61,159 nucleotides of DNA from Peptococcaceae bacterium BRH_c23 (GTDB lineage: Bacteria; Bacillota_B; Desulfitobacteriia; Desulfitobacteriales; Desulfitobacteriaceae): the NCBI GenBank assembly GCA_000961805.1, contig LADV01000148.1:1-61159 (forward strand), given 5' to 3'. Positions 7,859 to 17,770 of this stretch are shown in pieces (position 1 is the stretch's first letter; each line of letters opens with the position of its first letter). Both the position numbers and the translations under genes were made by a program. Below the pieces are notes generated by a model. It was not told the DNA's origin. It saw only the letters and a program-made list of their open reading frames with translations, and searched no databases.

Positions 7859-9207
7859 CCCCTAAAGTTCGGTTTCTTGCCCTTTTTACCTTTCTTGCCC
7901 CCGAGCATACCCAGGCCGCCGCCACCGCCGGCAAATTGCTTCATCATCTTTTGCATTTGTTCAAACTGTTTTAAGAGGCGACCTACTTCTTGCACTGATG
8001 TCCCGCTACCTTTGGCAATCCTCTTTTTGCGAGAATCTTTGATAACAGCAGGTTTCCTGCGCTCCTCTGTAGTCATCGAGCGAATGATAGCCTCTATATG
8101 GGAAGTATCTTTTTCGTCAATTTGCACATCTTTTAACTGCTTTCCGACGCCGGGAATCATTTCCAGAATCGAAGAAAGCGGACCCATTTTTTTCATTTGC
8201 TGCATCTGATCTAAAAAATCGTCGAGGGTGAATTCTTGTTTACGTAGCTTCTGTTCCATTTCTTTGGCTTTTTTCTCATCGAAAGACTCTTGAGCCTTCT
8301 CGATGAGAGTAAGAACATCCCCCATCCCCAAAATCCGGGAGGCCATACGGTCAGGATGAAAAGGCTCCAGAGCGTCCATTTTCTCCCCTAAACCAACAAA
8401 TTTCACGGTACACCCTGTGACTGCTTTTATCGAAAGAGCTGCCCCACCACGAGTATCTCCATCCAGTTTTGTGAGAATAACCCCGTCAAGACCTAAATCT
8501 CTGTGAAATGACTCAGCTACATTGACCGCATCTTGACCGGTCATCGCGTCAACCACCAATAATATCTCATGAGGCCTTACTGTCGCTTTAATATCTCGTA
8601 ATTCGCCCATTAATTCTTCATTGATGTGCAACCTACCGGCAGTATCAATAATCACAACATCTTGCCCATTTTGATGAGCCTGTTTTATACTCTCACTAGC
8701 AATTTTGGGCGGGGATTCCTGCCCCATAGAAAAAACCGGAACATTCAATTGATCACCCAAAACCTGCAATTGCTTAATCGCAGCAGGACGATAAATATCA
8801 CAGGCCACAAGCAAAGGATGTTTTCCTTGTTTTTTAAGCATATTGGCCAATTTTGCAGCATGAGTCGTTTTTCCTGCCCCTTGTAAGCCTATTAAGAGAA
8901 TAACCGTTGGCGGCTTCGGGGAGATGAGAATCTTGCCTGTTGCACCACCCATAAGTTGGATCATTTCTTCATGTACGATTTTAATGACATATTGTGCTGG
9001 CGAAAGGGATTCCAGTACTTCCTGCCCGATGGCACGTTCTTTTACCCTAGCCACAAAGTCCTTGACAACTTTAAAGTTAACATCCGCTTCTAATAAGGCA
9101 ACGCGGACTTCACGCATCGCATCATTGACATCCGCTTCCTTTAGCTTGCCCTTTCCTTTTAACCGTTTAAATGTTTCTTGGAGTTTTTCGCTTAGACCTT
9201 GAAACAT
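7849..9207 (-). CDS. ffh: signal recognition particle protein Ffh
   Basis: SRP54 GTPase that binds signal sequences and SRP RNA and docks on FtsY. The protein is 452 aa: N-domain, G-domain with G1 GLQGAGKTTHAAKLA (about residues 106-120), DTAGRLH and TKLDGDTRGGAAL, then a Met-rich M-domain (DQMQQMKKMGPL, KGSGTSVQEVGRLLKQFEQMQKMMKQF). The tail KKGKKPNFRGLV differs from the usual hydrophobic end, and the last codons and stop lie within the stem of the adjacent structured element. Follows ylxM. Confidence 0.97.
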   Translation of the reverse strand: MFQGLSEKLQETFKRLKGKGKLKEADVNDAMREVRVALLEADVNFKVVKDFVARVKERAIGQEVLESLSPAQYVIKIVHEEMIQLMGGATGKILISPKPPTVILLIGLQGAGKTTHAAKLANMLKKQGKHPLLVACDIYRPAAIKQLQVLGDQLNVPVFSMGQESPPKIASESIKQAHQNGQDVVIIDTAGRLHINEELMGELRDIKATVRPHEILLVVDAMTGQDAVNVAESFHRDLGLDGVILTKLDGDTRGGAALSIKAVTGCTVKFVGLGEKMDALEPFHPDRMASRILGMGDVLTLIEKAQESFDEKKAKEMEQKLRKQEFTLDDFLDQMQQMKKMGPLSSILEMIPGVGKQLKDVQIDEKDTSHIEAIIRSMTTEERRKPAVIKDSRKKRIAKGSGTSVQEVGRLLKQFEQMQKMMKQFAGGGGGLGMLGGKKGKKGKKPNFRGLV

Positions 9208-9327
9208 GCCTGTCCCCGCTTTCGATTTGATCCGCCTTCAAGAGTCTCACTTCTCTCAGTGGGTATTCTGTACTCTGCTTTTCGCTATTGTTGAACATCT
9301 ATATCGCCCGTAGTTATGCCATAAACT

Positions 9328-9365
9328 CCGGCTTCTGGCTTCTGGCTTCTGACCACCGACCTCTG
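9328..9365. repeat. heptanucleotide repeat of a second unit type (GGCTTCT)
   Basis: Three to four units of GGCTTCT followed by TGACCAC/CGACCTC in the ylxM-ffh gap. The period is again 7, but the unit differs from TTCGAGG. Confidence 0.65.
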
Positions 9366-9368
9366 TTA

Positions 9369-9737
9369 TCATACCGCAGTAATATTTTTAGAAACATCTT
9401 CGAACATGATACGCATTTGACAATGGCGCTCCCAGGCAGCCGAGTTGGTAAAATCCTCTTTCTTCAATCCTTCTAACAAAGTTTGCACTTCCATTAACTT
9501 TTCACGATCTGTCCAAAACCTCTGAACTAGCCCTAACTTTTCTTCATATTCGGCTAAAATCCGTTCTGTCCGTTTGAGCAAATCATGAATAGCTTGTCGA
9601 CTAATATGTTCAATCTCAGCAATTTCAGCTAAGGAGAGGTCTTGTTGGTAATGCAAATCCCAAACATTTTTTTGTTTCTCTGTAAGAAGTGGACCATAAA
9701 AATCTACTAAGAGAGCCATTTCGGCGAGTTTATCCAT
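9369..9737 (-). CDS. ylxM: YlxM/UPF0122 helix-turn-helix protein
   Basis: Small protein always paired with ffh in Firmicutes, thought to modulate SRP. The protein is 122 aa with a sigma-70 region 4-like HTH: LLTEKQKNVWDLHYQQDLSLAEIA followed by HISRQAIHDLLKRTE, then a coiled C-terminus. ATG at 9737 with CAGGGGG upstream. A near-consensus promoter precedes it (TTGACA, 17 bp, TAAAAT), so it is the first gene of the ylxM-ffh unit. Confidence 0.92.
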   Translation of the reverse strand: MDKLAEMALLVDFYGPLLTEKQKNVWDLHYQQDLSLAEIAEIEHISRQAIHDLLKRTERILAEYEEKLGLVQRFWTDREKLMEVQTLLEGLKKEDFTNSAAWERHCQMRIMFEDVSKNITAV

Positions 9738-9774
9738 CGCAACCCCCTGTAAAGCATTATTACTTTACAACCGA

Positions 9775-9803
9775 ATTTTAGACTATATCTATAAGTTTGT
9801 CAA
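9775..9803 (-). promoter_or_regulatory. sigma-A promoter for ylxM-ffh
   Basis: Minus strand: -35 TTGACA (9803-9798), 17-bp spacer, -10 TAAAAT (9780-9775), about 37 bp upstream of the ylxM start. Confidence 0.8.
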
Positions 9804-9845
9804 GAGTAGCTTAGTACTCTAGTAAGAAATAGTGCCCACTCAAAT

Positions 9846-9888
9846 TCAAAAAGTCTTTCACAAAAACAAATGGTGAAAGACTCTTTTC
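9846..9888 (-). terminator. intrinsic terminator after mtaD
   Basis: GTCTTTCAC (9853-9861) pairs with GTGAAAGAC (9873-9881). On the minus strand the stem is followed by TTTTTGAATTT. It closes the smc-ftsY-mtn-mtaD run before the ylxM promoter. Confidence 0.7.
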
Positions 9889-10002
9889 GCTTAGTGGACT
9901 CGTTTGGCTTAGGAATACAGTAGGCTCTTTACTCCCTCAACTGAATTAAAGGAATTTATTGAATTACGCCAGAAGGAACCTTCCGACTGCGACGAACGGA
10001 AG

Positions 10003-11304
10003 CTATGCTTCGAACAGCGCAGAAATTCGTTTGGCCCGAGTCTCTGCTTCTTGGCAAACTTTTTTGACATCCATGGTTAAAAGTTTTCGGTCTTCCATGA
10101 GAAGTTTTCCATCCACCATCACTGTGCGTACATCTCCAGCATGGGCAACATAGACTAGATGCGCTGGAATTGAAAACCGAGGATAGAAATGGGGTTGATC
10201 CAGGTCAATGGTGATCAAATCAGCCTTAAAACCTGGGGCAAGCATCCCAACATCTTTTAACCCAAGTGTCCGGGCCCCCCCTACGGTTGCCATTTCTAAC
10301 ACTTCATAGGCCGGAAGCACCGTGGAATCCACTCTTAACTTCTGCTGAAAGGCAGCAGATCTCATCTCCCCAAAAAGATCAAGATTGTTATTGCTTGAAG
10401 CTCCGTCAGTACCAAGCCCGACAACGACCCCTTCTGCTCTCAACTCCGGAATCGGGGCGGTTCCACTATGTAGTTTCATGTTACTTTCCGGATTGTGGGC
10501 CACACAAACTTGCCTGCGAGCTAAAATTTCTCGATCTTCCGGAGTTAAGTGGACACAGTGCGCTGCCACAACGTGTCCTCCGAAGATTCCAAGCCCTTCA
10601 AGCCACTGAACAGGGGTTTTTCCATATTGATCTTGAATAATTTTAATCTCATCCAGGGTTTCTGCGACATGAATATGAATACCAACACCCAGTCGATCTG
10701 CCTCTGCTTTCACAAGCTGAAGGTACTCTCCTGAGCATGTATAGGGTGCGTGGGGACCGAACATAACCAGCACACGCCCTTCACCCGCCCCGTGGTACTG
10801 CTTTACTAAATCGAGGCTTTCTTGGAGGGCTAGCTTTCCGTTCGGTCCATTCCCGATCATTCCTCGAGAAAGAACAGCACGCGTTCCTGCGTGCAGTACT
10901 GCTTCCGCAACTTGATCCATGGAGGCATACATATCGAGCATCGTGGTCGTTCCAGAGCGAATCATTTCACAAAGCGCTAAGGCCGTCCCCCAGTAAATAT
11001 CCTCAGCCGTTAACTTATCTTCGAAAGGCCAAACTTTCTCGTTAAGCCAAGGCATAAGCGGAAGATCGTCTGCATAGCTCCTGAGCAAAGTCATGGCTGC
11101 ATGAGTATGGGTGTTAATCAAGCCGGGCATCACCACATCATCCGGCAAATCCAGAATTCGATCCGGCCTAAATCCTGGCGGTGCAGACCCCTTTTCCCCT
11201 ACTGAAACAATCCTGTCACCCTCGACAGCAACTTCCCCTTGGGGATAAAATACATCTGGTTCGGTCATGGGCAAAACCATAGCCCTAATTAAAAATTTGG
11301 ACAT
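10003..11304 (-). CDS. mtaD: 5-methylthioadenosine/S-adenosylhomocysteine deaminase
   Basis: Metal-dependent amidohydrolase that deaminates MTA or SAH to the inosine forms. The protein is 433 aa. Metal site HTHAAM (about residue 67), HAPYTCS, HIHVAE, the AHCVHL histidine, and the catalytic Asp in GLGTDGASSNNNLDLFGEM; C-terminal composite beta part ADLITIDLDQPHFYP. Lies directly after mtnA and mtnP, so the three form a methylthioadenosine recycling set. It ends with a GAAGC-TAT-GCTTC palindrome at the stop codon and is followed by a terminator. Confidence 0.92.
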   Translation of the reverse strand: MSKFLIRAMVLPMTEPDVFYPQGEVAVEGDRIVSVGEKGSAPPGFRPDRILDLPDDVVMPGLINTHTHAAMTLLRSYADDLPLMPWLNEKVWPFEDKLTAEDIYWGTALALCEMIRSGTTTMLDMYASMDQVAEAVLHAGTRAVLSRGMIGNGPNGKLALQESLDLVKQYHGAGEGRVLVMFGPHAPYTCSGEYLQLVKAEADRLGVGIHIHVAETLDEIKIIQDQYGKTPVQWLEGLGIFGGHVVAAHCVHLTPEDREILARRQVCVAHNPESNMKLHSGTAPIPELRAEGVVVGLGTDGASSNNNLDLFGEMRSAAFQQKLRVDSTVLPAYEVLEMATVGGARTLGLKDVGMLAPGFKADLITIDLDQPHFYPRFSIPAHLVYVAHAGDVRTVMVDGKLLMEDRKLLTMDVKKVCQEAETRAKRISALFEA

Positions 11305-11316
11305 AGCTTCATCTCC

Positions 11317-12354
11317 TTACGGGCGAACCATTAATTTCAGGAGGTTGACAGAATACGGTGCAACAACAATCCCTTTTTCAGTAATGATTCCCGTGATATA
11401 TTTCGCTGGAGTGACATCAAAAGCTGGATTATAAACCTTGACCTCCCCAGGTGCCACGGCTATCCCACAAAACTCCTGAATTTCTTTAGCCGGCCTTTGT
11501 TCGATGGGGATTTCTTGCCCTGTAGCCACTTTTAAATCAATCGTAGAGGTTGGGGCTGCCACATAAAAAGGAATACCATGAGCTTGCGCCAAGACTGCTA
11601 CCGAGTAAGTCCCGATTTTATTGGCGGTATCACCATTAGCCGCAATGCGGTCAGCTCCCACAATCACGAGGTCAATCTTACCTTGCTGCATTAAATACCC
11701 AGCCATATTATCGGCAATCAAGGTCACTGGGATCTTGTCTTGATGAAGTTCCAAGGCCGTTAAACGCGCCCCTTGCAAATATGGTCGTGTTTCATCTGCA
11801 TAAACGTGGATTCCTTTCCCTGCTTCATGAGCCTTCCGAACAACACCAAGGGCAGTTCCATATTCTACGGTAGCTAAGGCCCCTGCATTGCAATGGGTCA
11901 GGATATTTGCCTTTTCAGGAACAATCTCATTGCCGAATTCTCCAATTAGGCGATTCATACGACGATCATCTTCAGAAATTCGATTTGCTTCCTCGAGTAA
12001 AATCCGTCGTACATCCTCCAAATCGTCAACATCCCAGCACTCCCGGAGCCTGTCCTCCATGCGCCGAAGGGCCCAAAACAAGTTAACGGCTGTGGGACGA
12101 GTAGCAGCAAGTCTAGCTTGTACGACATCCATGTAACCGGATAACTCATCTCTACTTCCCTGGTACTCAAGAGCTCCTAACACAAATCCATAGGCAGCAG
12201 CTGCTCCAATGGCAGGCGCACCGCGTACTTCCATTTGTTCAATGGCCTCAGCCACTCCCTCATAAGACGTAGCATCTCGATAGACAATTTCTACTGGGAG
12301 CTTGGACTGATCTAATATTCGTAATGCATTACCAAGCCATTCAATCGATTTCAA
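11317..12354 (-). CDS. mtnA: S-methyl-5-thioribose-1-phosphate isomerase
   Basis: Converts methylthioribose-1-phosphate to methylthioribulose-1-phosphate in methionine salvage. The protein is 345 aa, typical length. Motifs: VRGAPAIGAAAAYGF, ILTHCNAGALAT with the catalytic Cys, YADETRPYLQGARLTA, and IVGADRIAANGDTANKIGTY with the catalytic Asp. ATG at 12354. Downstream salvage genes (mtnK/W/X/D types) are absent from the window, so how far the pathway goes is unclear. Confidence 0.95.
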   Translation of the reverse strand: MKSIEWLGNALRILDQSKLPVEIVYRDATSYEGVAEAIEQMEVRGAPAIGAAAAYGFVLGALEYQGSRDELSGYMDVVQARLAATRPTAVNLFWALRRMEDRLRECWDVDDLEDVRRILLEEANRISEDDRRMNRLIGEFGNEIVPEKANILTHCNAGALATVEYGTALGVVRKAHEAGKGIHVYADETRPYLQGARLTALELHQDKIPVTLIADNMAGYLMQQGKIDLVIVGADRIAANGDTANKIGTYSVAVLAQAHGIPFYVAAPTSTIDLKVATGQEIPIEQRPAKEIQEFCGIAVAPGEVKVYNPAFDVTPAKYITGIITEKGIVVAPYSVNLLKLMVRP

Positions 12355-12368
12355 AGTCCCACCGCCTT

Positions 12369-13154
12369 TTAAAATTTTCCAACTTCAACATTCGCTGAGA
12401 CACATAGACATTCCTGATCTGGAGACCATAATTCAACGGTCGCTTGAATAAGTTGTGCAACGTTGCTTCCTAATTTCTTAATGCTCTCCATTACTTCGGC
12501 ATGGCTTAAGCGATGAGCTGCGATTCCAGCCGCTTCATTGGTCACCATCCCGATGGAAGCATAACACATTCCTAGTTCACGTGCCAGAACTACTTCAGGG
12601 ACACTGGTCATTCCGACAACGTCAGCACCAAGTTGCTGAAACATCCGAATTTCTGCTGGGGTTTCAAAACGTGGGCCTTCAGTACAAACATAACATGCCC
12701 CATTCTTAACCACAAGCCCTAGGTCTTCTGCCGCATTCACGATTACCTGGCGCGCAGCAGAACAATAGGGTTCTGTCATATCGACATGGAGTACACCGTG
12801 GTGCCCTCCTTCATAGAAAGTAAGTGGGCGACTTTTAGTAAAATCAAGAAACTGGTCGAAGAGGACCAATTCGCCCAAGTGGTAATCTACAGATAGAGAA
12901 CCGACAGCCGCCGTAGCAAGAATTTTTCGCACGCCTAGTTCACGAAGCGCCCAAATATTTGCCCTGTAATTCACGAGGTGGGGAGGTGTGACATGACCAC
13001 GGCCATGTCGACTCATGAACACTAGTTCTCGATTGGCAAGCTTTCCAACTATTGGTTCTACCGTCCCATAGGGAGTCTTCACTGTAATAATGCGCTGTTC
13101 AGTGAGGGTAAAGTGTTCAACTCCGGTTCCCCCAATAAGTGCATAATTTATCAG
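12369..13154 (-). CDS. mtnP: S-methyl-5'-thioadenosine (or inosine) phosphorylase, CTG start
   Basis: Splits MTA or its inosine form with phosphate to the base and methylthioribose-1-phosphate. Motifs: ALIGGTGVE (phosphate loop), FMSRHGRGHVTPPHLVNYRANIWAL, TEGPRFETPAEI, and GMTSVPEVVLARE. No ATG, GTG or TTG precedes the GGTG motif in frame; the first such codon is GTG at 13082, which would lose it. The likely start is CTG at 13154, seven bases after AGGAGG and overlapping the ftsY stop as CTGA, giving 261 aa. An ATT one codon earlier is an alternative. With MtaD beside it, inosine-type substrate use is possible. Confidence 0.85.
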   Translation of the reverse strand: MINYALIGGTGVEHFTLTEQRIITVKTPYGTVEPIVGKLANRELVFMSRHGRGHVTPPHLVNYRANIWALRELGVRKILATAAVGSLSVDYHLGELVLFDQFLDFTKSRPLTFYEGGHHGVLHVDMTEPYCSAARQVIVNAAEDLGLVVKNGACYVCTEGPRFETPAEIRMFQQLGADVVGMTSVPEVVLARELGMCYASIGMVTNEAAGIAAHRLSHAEVMESIKKLGSNVAQLIQATVELWSPDQECLCVSANVEVGKF

Positions 13155-14086
13155 AATTCTTCCTCCTCTTCAGGGCTTCCGAACAATGCCGCTGCAAAAT
13201 CCAAAGGAACAAACGGTCGCAAATCTTCCATTGCTTCACCAATGCCAATGAATTTTACCGGGATCCGAGTTTCCCCTTGAATTCCCAGCACAACTCCCCC
13301 TTTGGCCGTTCCATCCAACTTAGTCAAGACGATTCCAGTCACGCCGGCCACTTCCTGAAAAAGTTTTGCTTGTTGCAGAGCGTTTTGTCCTGTCGTAGCA
13401 TCTAACACAAGTAAGACTTCATGGGGTGCACCTGGAATTTCGCGTTCAATCACCCGCTTGACCTTTCTCAGCTCTTCCATCAGGTTTACCTTATTGTGAA
13501 GACGACCAGCCGTATCCACAATCACGACATCGATATTACGAGACTTAGCAGCTTGTACCGCATCATAGGCAACGGCAGCAGGGTCTGCACCTTCCCGCTG
13601 TTTAATCACTTCTACCCCGCATCGCTCTCCCCAAATCTCAAGTTGGTCAATGGCTGCAGCCCGAAAGGTATCTCCAGCTGCCATCATAACCCGTTTGCCG
13701 TCCTTTTTGAACTGGTTGGCGAGCTTACCAATGGTTGTGGTTTTACCCACTCCGTTGACTCCAACCACAAGAATAATGCTTGGACCCTGCTTGGCGAAAG
13801 TGAGGTGTGTTTCTTCCCCTAATAACTCCCCGATTAATTCTTGTAGGACTAAGGTCAGTTCACTTGGCTCAGAAACTTTGCGTAGTTTAACTTCTTTACG
13901 TAAGCGTTCAACTAATTCGAAGGAGGTGTTAACACCGACATCCGACCGGATCAATACTTCTTCCAATTCTTCATATAGTTCTTCATCTATTTTCTTGCGA
14001 CCTGTAAAAACCTGCTCAATCTTTTCCACAAAGTTTTGCCGAGTTTTCGTAAGGCCTGCTTTAAGTTGAGAAAAAAATCCTGCCAC
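13151..14086 (-). CDS. ftsY: signal recognition particle receptor FtsY
   Basis: Membrane-associated SRP receptor GTPase, 311 aa. G1 [31 protein letters not shown] and [15 protein letters not shown], with the short Gram-positive N-terminal region (no long acidic A-domain). I choose the GTG at 14086 ([12 protein letters not shown]), which has AGAGGAAGG upstream; the reading from 14149 includes an implausible leader. It follows smc and overlaps the CTG start of mtnP. Confidence 0.95.
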   Translation of the reverse strand: MAGFFSQLKAGLTKTRQNFVEKIEQVFTGRKKIDEELYEELEEVLIRSDVGVNTSFELVERLRKEVKLRKVSEPSELTLVLQELIGELLGEETHLTFAKQGPSIILVVGVNGVGKTTTIGKLANQFKKDGKRVMMAAGDTFRAAAIDQLEIWGERCGVEVIKQREGADPAAVAYDAVQAAKSRNIDVVIVDTAGRLHNKVNLMEELRKVKRVIEREIPGAPHEVLLVLDATTGQNALQQAKLFQEVAGVTGIVLTKLDGTAKGGVVLGIQGETRIPVKFIGIGEAMEDLRPFVPLDFAAALFGSPEEEEEF

Positions 14087-14173
14087 GTTTTTCCTTCCTC
14101 TCATGGTCACTATTGTCGTTATTTTAACATAATCAACGGCTTGTCTCAAACATTTTATAACCCCTTTCTCTAC

Positions 14174-17100
14174 CTAGGCCGACTCGTCTCTATTCGTCCG
14201 ATCGTCAAGTTGCACAGAAAGTAATTTTGAAACGCCTGACTCTTCCATTGTTATCCCATATAGAACATCCGCTGATTCCATGGTCCCTTTGCGATGGGAG
14301 ATAACGATAAATTGAGTGGAGTGTGATAAGCGATGAATATATTCGGCAAAACGCTGAACATTAGCATCATCTAACGAGGCTTCGATCTCATCAAGTAGAC
14401 AAAACGGACTGGGCTTCACGCGCAGCAATGCAAAGAGTAACGCGATGGCTGTTAGCGCCCGTTCCCCTCCTGATAATAAAGAGAGAAGTTGTTGTTTTTT
14501 GCCGGGTGGCTGAACGATAATCTCTACGCCCGTCTCTAATAAATGCTCGGGATCCACTAAACACAGTTCTGCACTTCCGCCTTTAAAGAGTTCTTTAAAA
14601 ACATCCTTAAACGCATGGTTTACCGCATTGAAACTCTCAGCAAAACGCTCCATCATGATCTTATCTAATTCCGCAATGAGTTGGCGCAAGGTTTGATTGG
14701 CCTCGATCAAATCCTCCCGTTGATTTAACATAAATTCATGCCGACTGAGCAGCTTAGGATAGGCTTCTATTGCCGCTTGGTTAATGGGGCCTAATGCCTT
14801 GATCTGTTGTTTGAGCTCCTGGATTCGTTGCCCGATCGTCGCCCGATCTTCGACGGACTTATACATCATGGCCTCCTCCCAGGACAGAGAGAATTCTTCG
14901 CTTAACCGAGTGATTCCCGTTTGCCACTCCGTTTCCCAACGTGCAACACGCAATTCATTGGCATGAAGACGTTGCTCCTGCGTATGGGCTTCCTCACGTT
15001 TTTTCTGAATATCCGCTTCCCACTCCAGCACACGAGTTGCTAAAACTTCGCGTTCTTGGCGCTTTTGCATCAATAAGAATTGCTGAGCAGCCTGAGACTG
15101 ACTTTGTTCCTCTAACTGGATGATTAAAGCAGTCTTTTCATCGTCAACCCCAGAATTCGCAAGCTGAACCTCTTCAAGATTTTGGAGTTTGAGTTTAAGA
15201 CTGGCTTCATTTTCTTTGCATACCAATCGTTCTTGATCTAACGTTTCTAGGCACTGGGATAATTCTTGTTCCCATTTTGCGAGTTGGATTTTTTCCTGAG
15301 TTAAATGCTCTCCGACAGCCTCCAACGACTCGGCAGCTGTCTTCGCTTCTCGCTCACGTTTATGAAGTGCCTCTCGCAAAGAGATTGACTTCTTTTCAGC
15401 AGCTTCAAAGCGGTCTTTCAGCCCTTCCAGCGCCAAAGAAAGTTCTGCCTTCTGTTCAATGGCCCCTTGGTAACGATGGGAGGCAATCTGTAGGTCTTCC
15501 TTGAAGCGACGAATTTGAGTAGTCGCGCTATCAAACTGAGTCCTAAGCATGACGAGATACTCTTGTTTTTCACGTTGTTCTTGGGTAAGCTGGTCGATCA
15601 CTGCTTGAATTCGACCTTGTTCTGCCTCGATTTCTGCTCGCTCTTGCTCCTTTTGTCGCCCTTCGTTTTTCAGGCGAGATAGGGTTTCAGCTAGGGACTC
15701 AATTTCGCGGGAACGTCCGAGCAAATTTCCGCCTTTGCGCTGGACACTCCCTCCACTTAAGGAGCCCCCTGGGTGAACCTGATCTCCCTCTAAGGTGACA
15801 ATCCTTAGCTTATAACCCGAGAAACGTGCCACTCGAGTTGCCGCATCCATATCTGTAACAACGGTAATTCGACCTAACAGTGAAGCTAGCGCGGGTCGAT
15901 ACTTCTCTTCGAAACTGATTAAATCGAGGGCTATACCTACAAAACCAGGATCTTTTTGGACTGCAGGCAGAACAGATATCTTACTCCCTTGGATAACATC
16001 GAGAGGAAGAAAGGTAGCTCTCCCCAATTGACGGGCTTTTAAGTAGTGGATCGCTGCTTTTGCCGCCTGTTCACTCTCCGCAACAATATTTTGCAATCCG
16101 GCTCCTAAAGCCGTTTCCAAAGCTAGTTCATAATCCTCTTTGACGTTGATCAATTCAGCGACCGTTCCACACAATCCCACACCTGCGGGGATACCCTTCT
16201 TCTTAGCCAGCATCACCTCACGAACCCCGCGTTGATACCCCTCCAGATTGTCCTCTAAGGCTTGAAGCGCCTGGAGTCGAGCTCTCGTTTGATCTGCTTG
16301 GTTCATGAGTCGCTGTACTTGCTGTTGCTGCTCTTGACGATGTCTCTTAATCTTCTCTAGCTCATCTACTAAGCGAAGCCGTTCCTTGTCAGTAATCTGT
16401 AGTGCAGTTTCAATCTCCAGCTGTTCTTTTTCCAGAGCCAGGTGCCTTTCTTGTAAAGTTCCATGCTCTTTTTCTTTTTGCAGCAGCTCTTGTTCAAGCT
16501 GTCTGACTTGTTGCTCCAAAGACGAAAGCGTGTGTTGAGTTCCAGTTAACTGATTTGAACTGTGGGATTGTTCTGATAGGGCATCGAACAAGTCTGTTTT
16601 TAATTGTTCGATCTCCTTTGCCCCATTATTTCTGCGTGCTTCAGAAAGTCTTTCTTCCTGGAGCATGACATTTTGCTGTGCTTTTCCAACCGTATGTTTT
16701 AAGACACTCTGTTTAGCTTCTAGCGCCTTAATTCGTTCCAGCACATCCTTAAGCCGCTCTTCGTCGACATGACGCTCTCGTCCCAAGCGGGTGATTTGAT
16801 CAGCGAAATATCCAGCCCGTTCAACCCGCAGATTTAACTCATGTTTTAAAGCATTTAGGGCTTGCTCTGCCTGGAATACCTCATTTTGCTGCCTTTGGAT
16901 TGTTTCATCACTATGTTTCAGGTTAACCTTATCCTCAATAGTTAGACTCTCTTTAAGGGCTAACGCTGCTTGCACTGACATCAGCGCTGATTGCAATTTC
17001 TCAGAGTTCGACTCTCCTGCAGACAACTTTTGTTTTACCTCGGTGACATCTAGGACTACTCCCAGAATTTCTAGGCGTTTTTGTTCTTCAGAGAGAGCTA

Positions 17101-17770
17101 GACTTTGCTCGGCCACTTGGGCTTGGGCAGCCAGAGGAGTCAACTGATCCTCAATTTCTTGGACAATATCTTCCAGCCGTTGCAGATTCAGGACCGTATC
17201 ATCGAGACGCTTTAAGGCTTCGCGCTTTCTAAAACGGAACTTGGTAATCCCTGCCGCTTCTTCGATGAGTGATCTCCGTTCTTCTGATTTTAGGTTTAGT
17301 ATCTCCTCAACCCGCCCCTGCCCAATGATCGAAAATCCTTCTTTTCCCGCTCCCGTATCCATGAAAAGTTCCTGAATATCTTTAAGTCGAGAAAGAGCTT
17401 TATTAATTAAATATTGAGATTCACCATCACGATAAACCCGCCTGGTGATCGTCACTTCCCGAAAGTCTAACGGGAAAATTCCAGTTGAGTTATCAAAAAT
17501 CAGGGATACTTCTGCCATTCCGACTTGGCGCCGTTGTGAACTCCCAGAAAAGATAACGTCCTCCATTTTTGCGCCTCGAAGGCTCTTAGCGCTTTGTTCA
17601 CCTAAGACCCAACGAACAGCATCAGCAACGTTACTTTTTCCACTCCCGTTCGGACCGACAATAACGCTTAATCCCTGGCCTAGTTCCAATTTCACACGAT
17701 CAGCGAACGATTTAAAACCCTGAATATGAATCCCCTTCAAGAAGACTGGGAAATTCTCAGGTTTAATCAT
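14174..17770 (-). CDS. smc: chromosome segregation ATPase SMC
   Basis: Condensin-like ATPase that organises and separates chromosomes with ScpAB. The protein is 1198 aa: Walker A IVGPNGSGKSNVADAV near residue 40, a coiled-coil arm to about residue 510, the hinge with GLCGTVAELINVKEDYE, LGRATFLPLDVI and GGSLSGGSVQRKGG, a second coiled-coil arm, then the ABC signature LLSGGERALTAIALLFAL and Walker B PFCLLDEIEASLDD. The ATG at 17770 overlaps the rnc stop by 8 nt; an upstream GTG at 17779 is the alternative. Confidence 0.97.
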   Translation of the reverse strand: MIKPENFPVFLKGIHIQGFKSFADRVKLELGQGLSVIVGPNGSGKSNVADAVRWVLGEQSAKSLRGAKMEDVIFSGSSQRRQVGMAEVSLIFDNSTGIFPLDFREVTITRRVYRDGESQYLINKALSRLKDIQELFMDTGAGKEGFSIIGQGRVEEILNLKSEERRSLIEEAAGITKFRFRKREALKRLDDTVLNLQRLEDIVQEIEDQLTPLAAQAQVAEQSLALSEEQKRLEILGVVLDVTEVKQKLSAGESNSEKLQSALMSVQAALALKESLTIEDKVNLKHSDETIQRQQNEVFQAEQALNALKHELNLRVERAGYFADQITRLGRERHVDEERLKDVLERIKALEAKQSVLKHTVGKAQQNVMLQEERLSEARRNNGAKEIEQLKTDLFDALSEQSHSSNQLTGTQHTLSSLEQQVRQLEQELLQKEKEHGTLQERHLALEKEQLEIETALQITDKERLRLVDELEKIKRHRQEQQQQVQRLMNQADQTRARLQALQALEDNLEGYQRGVREVMLAKKKGIPAGVGLCGTVAELINVKEDYELALETALGAGLQNIVAESEQAAKAAIHYLKARQLGRATFLPLDVIQGSKISVLPAVQKDPGFVGIALDLISFEEKYRPALASLLGRITVVTDMDAATRVARFSGYKLRIVTLEGDQVHPGGSLSGGSVQRKGGNLLGRSREIESLAETLSRLKNEGRQKEQERAEIEAEQGRIQAVIDQLTQEQREKQEYLVMLRTQFDSATTQIRRFKEDLQIASHRYQGAIEQKAELSLALEGLKDRFEAAEKKSISLREALHKREREAKTAAESLEAVGEHLTQEKIQLAKWEQELSQCLETLDQERLVCKENEASLKLKLQNLEEVQLANSGVDDEKTALIIQLEEQSQSQAAQQFLLMQKRQEREVLATRVLEWEADIQKKREEAHTQEQRLHANELRVARWETEWQTGITRLSEEFSLSWEEAMMYKSVEDRATIGQRIQELKQQIKALGPINQAAIEAYPKLLSRHEFMLNQREDLIEANQTLRQLIAELDKIMMERFAESFNAVNHAFKDVFKELFKGGSAELCLVDPEHLLETGVEIIVQPPGKKQQLLSLLSGGERALTAIALLFALLRVKPSPFCLLDEIEASLDDANVQRFAEYIHRLSHSTQFIVISHRKGTMESADVLYGITMEESGVSKLLSVQLDDRTNRDESA

